Assembly (NCBI GenBank): GCA_031289165.1 | Contig: JAITPZ010000253.1 | Coordinates: 1-7,417, forward strand | Direction: 5' to 3' | Length of the DNA: 7,417 nucleotides | From: Synergistaceae bacterium | GTDB taxonomy: Bacteria > Synergistota > Synergistia > Synergistales > Aminobacteriaceae | In this document: positions 5,949 through 7,417 of the stretch, one piece after another | How positions within the stretch are numbered: the stretch's first letter is position 1 | Layout of the letters: the number at the start of each line of letters is the position of its first letter | Made by a program: the position numbers and the translations under genes | The notes under the pieces: model-generated | Databases searched by the model: none | What the model saw: the letters and a program-made list of their open reading frames with translations, nothing else | What the model was told of the DNA's origin: nothing

Positions 5949-6770
5949 CTATCCCCTCTTTCGCGCGCTTTCGATAACCTTGCCGTACTGCTCCGTGTAC
6001 TCCGGCACGTCCCGGTCCACAAATTCACCGCACACCAGTTTGCCCGCCAGTTCCTCGGCCGACATGGTCTTTGCCTTCGTCAGGGGAACGGAGGCCTCCT
6101 TGAAGAAGTTGTAGTTGTCGAGGGGCAGGCGGCGATCGTTTTTGCGCCCGAACTGGGTGTGGCAGTGCGTGACGATCTCGACGACCGAAAAGCCCTTCTT
6201 TCGGATGCCGTTCATGATGTAGGTCTCCGCCTGTTTGGGGTTGGCGATGGTGGTTCGCGCCACGTAGGAGGCCCCGGCTCCCTCCGCCAGTTTGCAGAGG
6301 TCGAACGAGGGGTCGATGGCGCCGTAGGGCGTCGTGGAGGCCCAGGAGCCGATGGGTGTCGTCGGACTCGCCTGCCCTCCGGTCATGCCATAAATGTTGT
6401 TGTTCATGATGATCGCGGTGATGTCGATGTTGCGACGACAGGCGTGGATGAAGTGGTTGCCGCCGATGGCGGAACAGTCTCCGTCGCCCATGATGTCCAC
6501 GACCGTGAGGCCGGGGTTGTGCATCTTGATGCCCGTCGCGAAGGCCAGTGAGCGCCCGTGTGTGGAATGCAGCGTGCAGGCGTTGATGTAGCCCGCCATA
6601 CGGCTGGAGCAGCCGATGCCCGAGGCGACCACCGTTTTGGTCTTATCCATCCCCAGCCCCACCAGCGCGCGGATGAGCGCGTGCATGATGATGCCGTGTC
6701 CGCAGCCCGGACACCAGATGTGCGGCATAAATCGCGTCCTGATCCAGCTTAAAACCTCCGTATTCGGCAC
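5949..6770 (-). CDS. korB: 2-oxoacid:ferredoxin oxidoreductase, beta subunit (TPP-binding)
   Basis: This 273-residue catalytic subunit binds thiamine diphosphate and one [4Fe-4S] cluster. The cluster cysteines are Cys20 and Cys23 (WCPGCGHG), Cys54 (GIGCSSR) and Cys203 (THCHTQFGR). The same four-cysteine spacing is known from two-subunit OFORs. The TPP/Mg motif begins with MGDGD (94-98) and ends with NNNIYGMTGGQ (123-133). The SPTTP (135-139) that follows is common in Kor/Vor beta subunits. The GTG start directly abuts the TAG of the alpha subunit (no gap), with AGGTGG just upstream inside the alpha gene, so translation is probably coupled. An ATG at residue 15 would leave only five residues before the first cysteine and is less likely. 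The enzyme should be cytosolic and oxygen-sensitive. 2-Oxoglutarate or branched-chain 2-oxoacids are the likeliest substrates. Confidence 0.93.
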   Translation of the reverse strand: MPNTEVLSWIRTRFMPHIWCPGCGHGIIMHALIRALVGLGMDKTKTVVASGIGCSSRMAGYINACTLHSTHGRSLAFATGIKMHNPGLTVVDIMGDGDCSAIGGNHFIHACRRNIDITAIIMNNNIYGMTGGQASPTTPIGSWASTTPYGAIDPSFDLCKLAEGAGASYVARTTIANPKQAETYIMNGIRKKGFSVVEIVTHCHTQFGRKNDRRLPLDNYNFFKEASVPLTKAKTMSAEELAGKLVCGEFVDRDVPEYTEQYGKVIESARKRG

Positions 6771-7417
6771 CTAGGCCACCTCCTCGATAACTCGCCCGAT
6801 CTCCGCGGGCTGGAAGAGTTCTCCGTTCACCAGGTTGATCCCGCGAACCTCGCTTCTCCCCCTGATGACGCGCTCCACCTCGAGAACCATCTGTCCGCAG
6901 TTCAGCTCGGGGACCAGAACGACTCGGGAGCCAAGGGCCATCTTCGCCAGCTCCTCGCCGGGGAAGGGCCAGAGGGTGATGGGGCGGAAGAAGCCCGCCG
7001 GGATACCTCGTTTACGCGCGTCCCGGACAGCGCGAAGAGCCGATCGTCCGACGCTGCCGTAGGCCACGACGACGATGTCGGCGCCGTCCATATGCTCCGA
7101 TTCGTACGCGACGATATCGGCGCGCGCGCGCTCGACCTTGCTCATCAGGCGCAGCATCTTCTTCTCGATCTCCGGCGGATTGCTGGTCGGGAACCCCCAC
7201 TCGCCGGTGGTCAGCCCCGTAACGTGCCAGGTGTAGCCGTCCCCGAAGGAGGCCATGGCGGGAACTCCGGTCATGGGATTCGGCTCGTAGGGCGTGAACC
7301 TGTCGGGCGGAACGGACGGGCGGACGCGATTTTCGATCTTCAGCTTACTCGGATCCCGCTTCGTCACCTTCTCCCGCATGTGCCCGACGACCTCGTCAGA
7401 GAGAATCAGCACAGGCT
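6771..7417 (-). CDS. korA: 2-oxoacid:ferredoxin oxidoreductase, alpha subunit (partial, N-terminus outside window)
   Basis: This is the C-terminal 214 residues of the alpha subunit, cut by the right edge. The first complete codons read PVLILSDEVVGHMREK, which is internal to the family. The GTG at 7412 is therefore an internal valine and not a start. The pyrimidine-binding domain lies upstream, outside the window. What is present covers the linker and the transketolase-C-like domain: DIVVVAYGSVGRSALRAV, then FFRPITLWPFPGEEL, then VPELNCGQMVLEVERV. These features are typical of KorA/VorB-type alpha subunits. Beta and gamma follow with 0- and 3-base spacing. A small ferredoxin-type delta subunit (KorD) often precedes alpha in such operons and may lie beyond the window. 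The specificity, 2-oxoglutarate or 2-oxoisovalerate, is not settled by this fragment. Confidence 0.9.
   Translation of the reverse strand, partial: PVLILSDEVVGHMREKVTKRDPSKLKIENRVRPSVPPDRFTPYEPNPMTGVPAMASFGDGYTWHVTGLTTGEWGFPTSNPPEIEKKMLRLMSKVERARADIVAYESEHMDGADIVVVAYGSVGRSALRAVRDARKRGIPAGFFRPITLWPFPGEELAKMALGSRVVLVPELNCGQMVLEVERVIRGRSEVRGINLVNGELFQPAEIGRVIEEVA

Noticed and set aside
1..7417. CRISPR array, insertion sequence, tRNA, rRNA or phage module
   Set aside because: No regularly spaced repeats, transposase motifs, terminal inverted repeats, cloverleaf patterns or phage genes were seen anywhere in the window on either strand.

Overview
The window is a GC-rich chromosomal segment (about 63% GC by direct count over 3901-3960) from an anaerobic bacterium. 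The gene content fits a diderm amino-acid fermenter, and Synergistota is my best guess. The hints are an oxygen-sensitive 2-oxoacid:ferredoxin oxidoreductase, a secreted DUF2993/LmeA-like protein and a clostridial-type membrane-anchored Mur ligase. The taxon is inferred from general familiarity with these families, not from a search.

Layout. Positions 1-384 hold no confident gene. A 62-codon open stretch on the minus strand runs off the left edge, and an AT-rich spacer (about 36% GC over 201-300) follows it. Positions 385-2810 (minus) form a two-gene operon: an alpha/beta hydrolase followed by a MurF-like ligase carrying an N-terminal membrane domain. The two overlap by 4 bases (ATGA). Positions 2811-3066 are a divergent promoter region. 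Positions 3067-5199 (plus) hold a DinB/YfiT-like putative metalloenzyme with a TTG start, a secreted DUF2993-like protein, and a QueG-like protein with cysteines for two [4Fe-4S] clusters. Positions 5200-5324 are a convergent intergenic region with a strong symmetric hairpin terminator and a second hairpin. Positions 5325-7417 (minus) hold the alpha (partial, cut by the right edge), beta and gamma subunits of a 2-oxoacid:ferredoxin oxidoreductase, packed with 0- and 3-base gaps.

How the genes work together. The oxidoreductase subunits are one enzyme. It oxidatively decarboxylates a 2-oxoacid to an acyl-CoA and passes electrons to ferredoxin, an energy step in amino-acid fermentation or a source of succinyl-CoA or branched acyl-CoA. 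The hydrolase and Mur ligase pair is probably concerned with the cell envelope at the membrane. The DUF2993-like protein is exported and probably lipid-binding. The QueG-like gene follows it so tightly that translation may be coupled, although no biochemical link is evident.

I see no CRISPR array, insertion sequence, tRNA, rRNA or obvious defence system. Most of the window is ordinary chromosomal housekeeping. The most interesting items are the membrane-anchored Mur ligase operon, the QueG-like protein of unknown substrate, and the possible decayed gene at the left edge.
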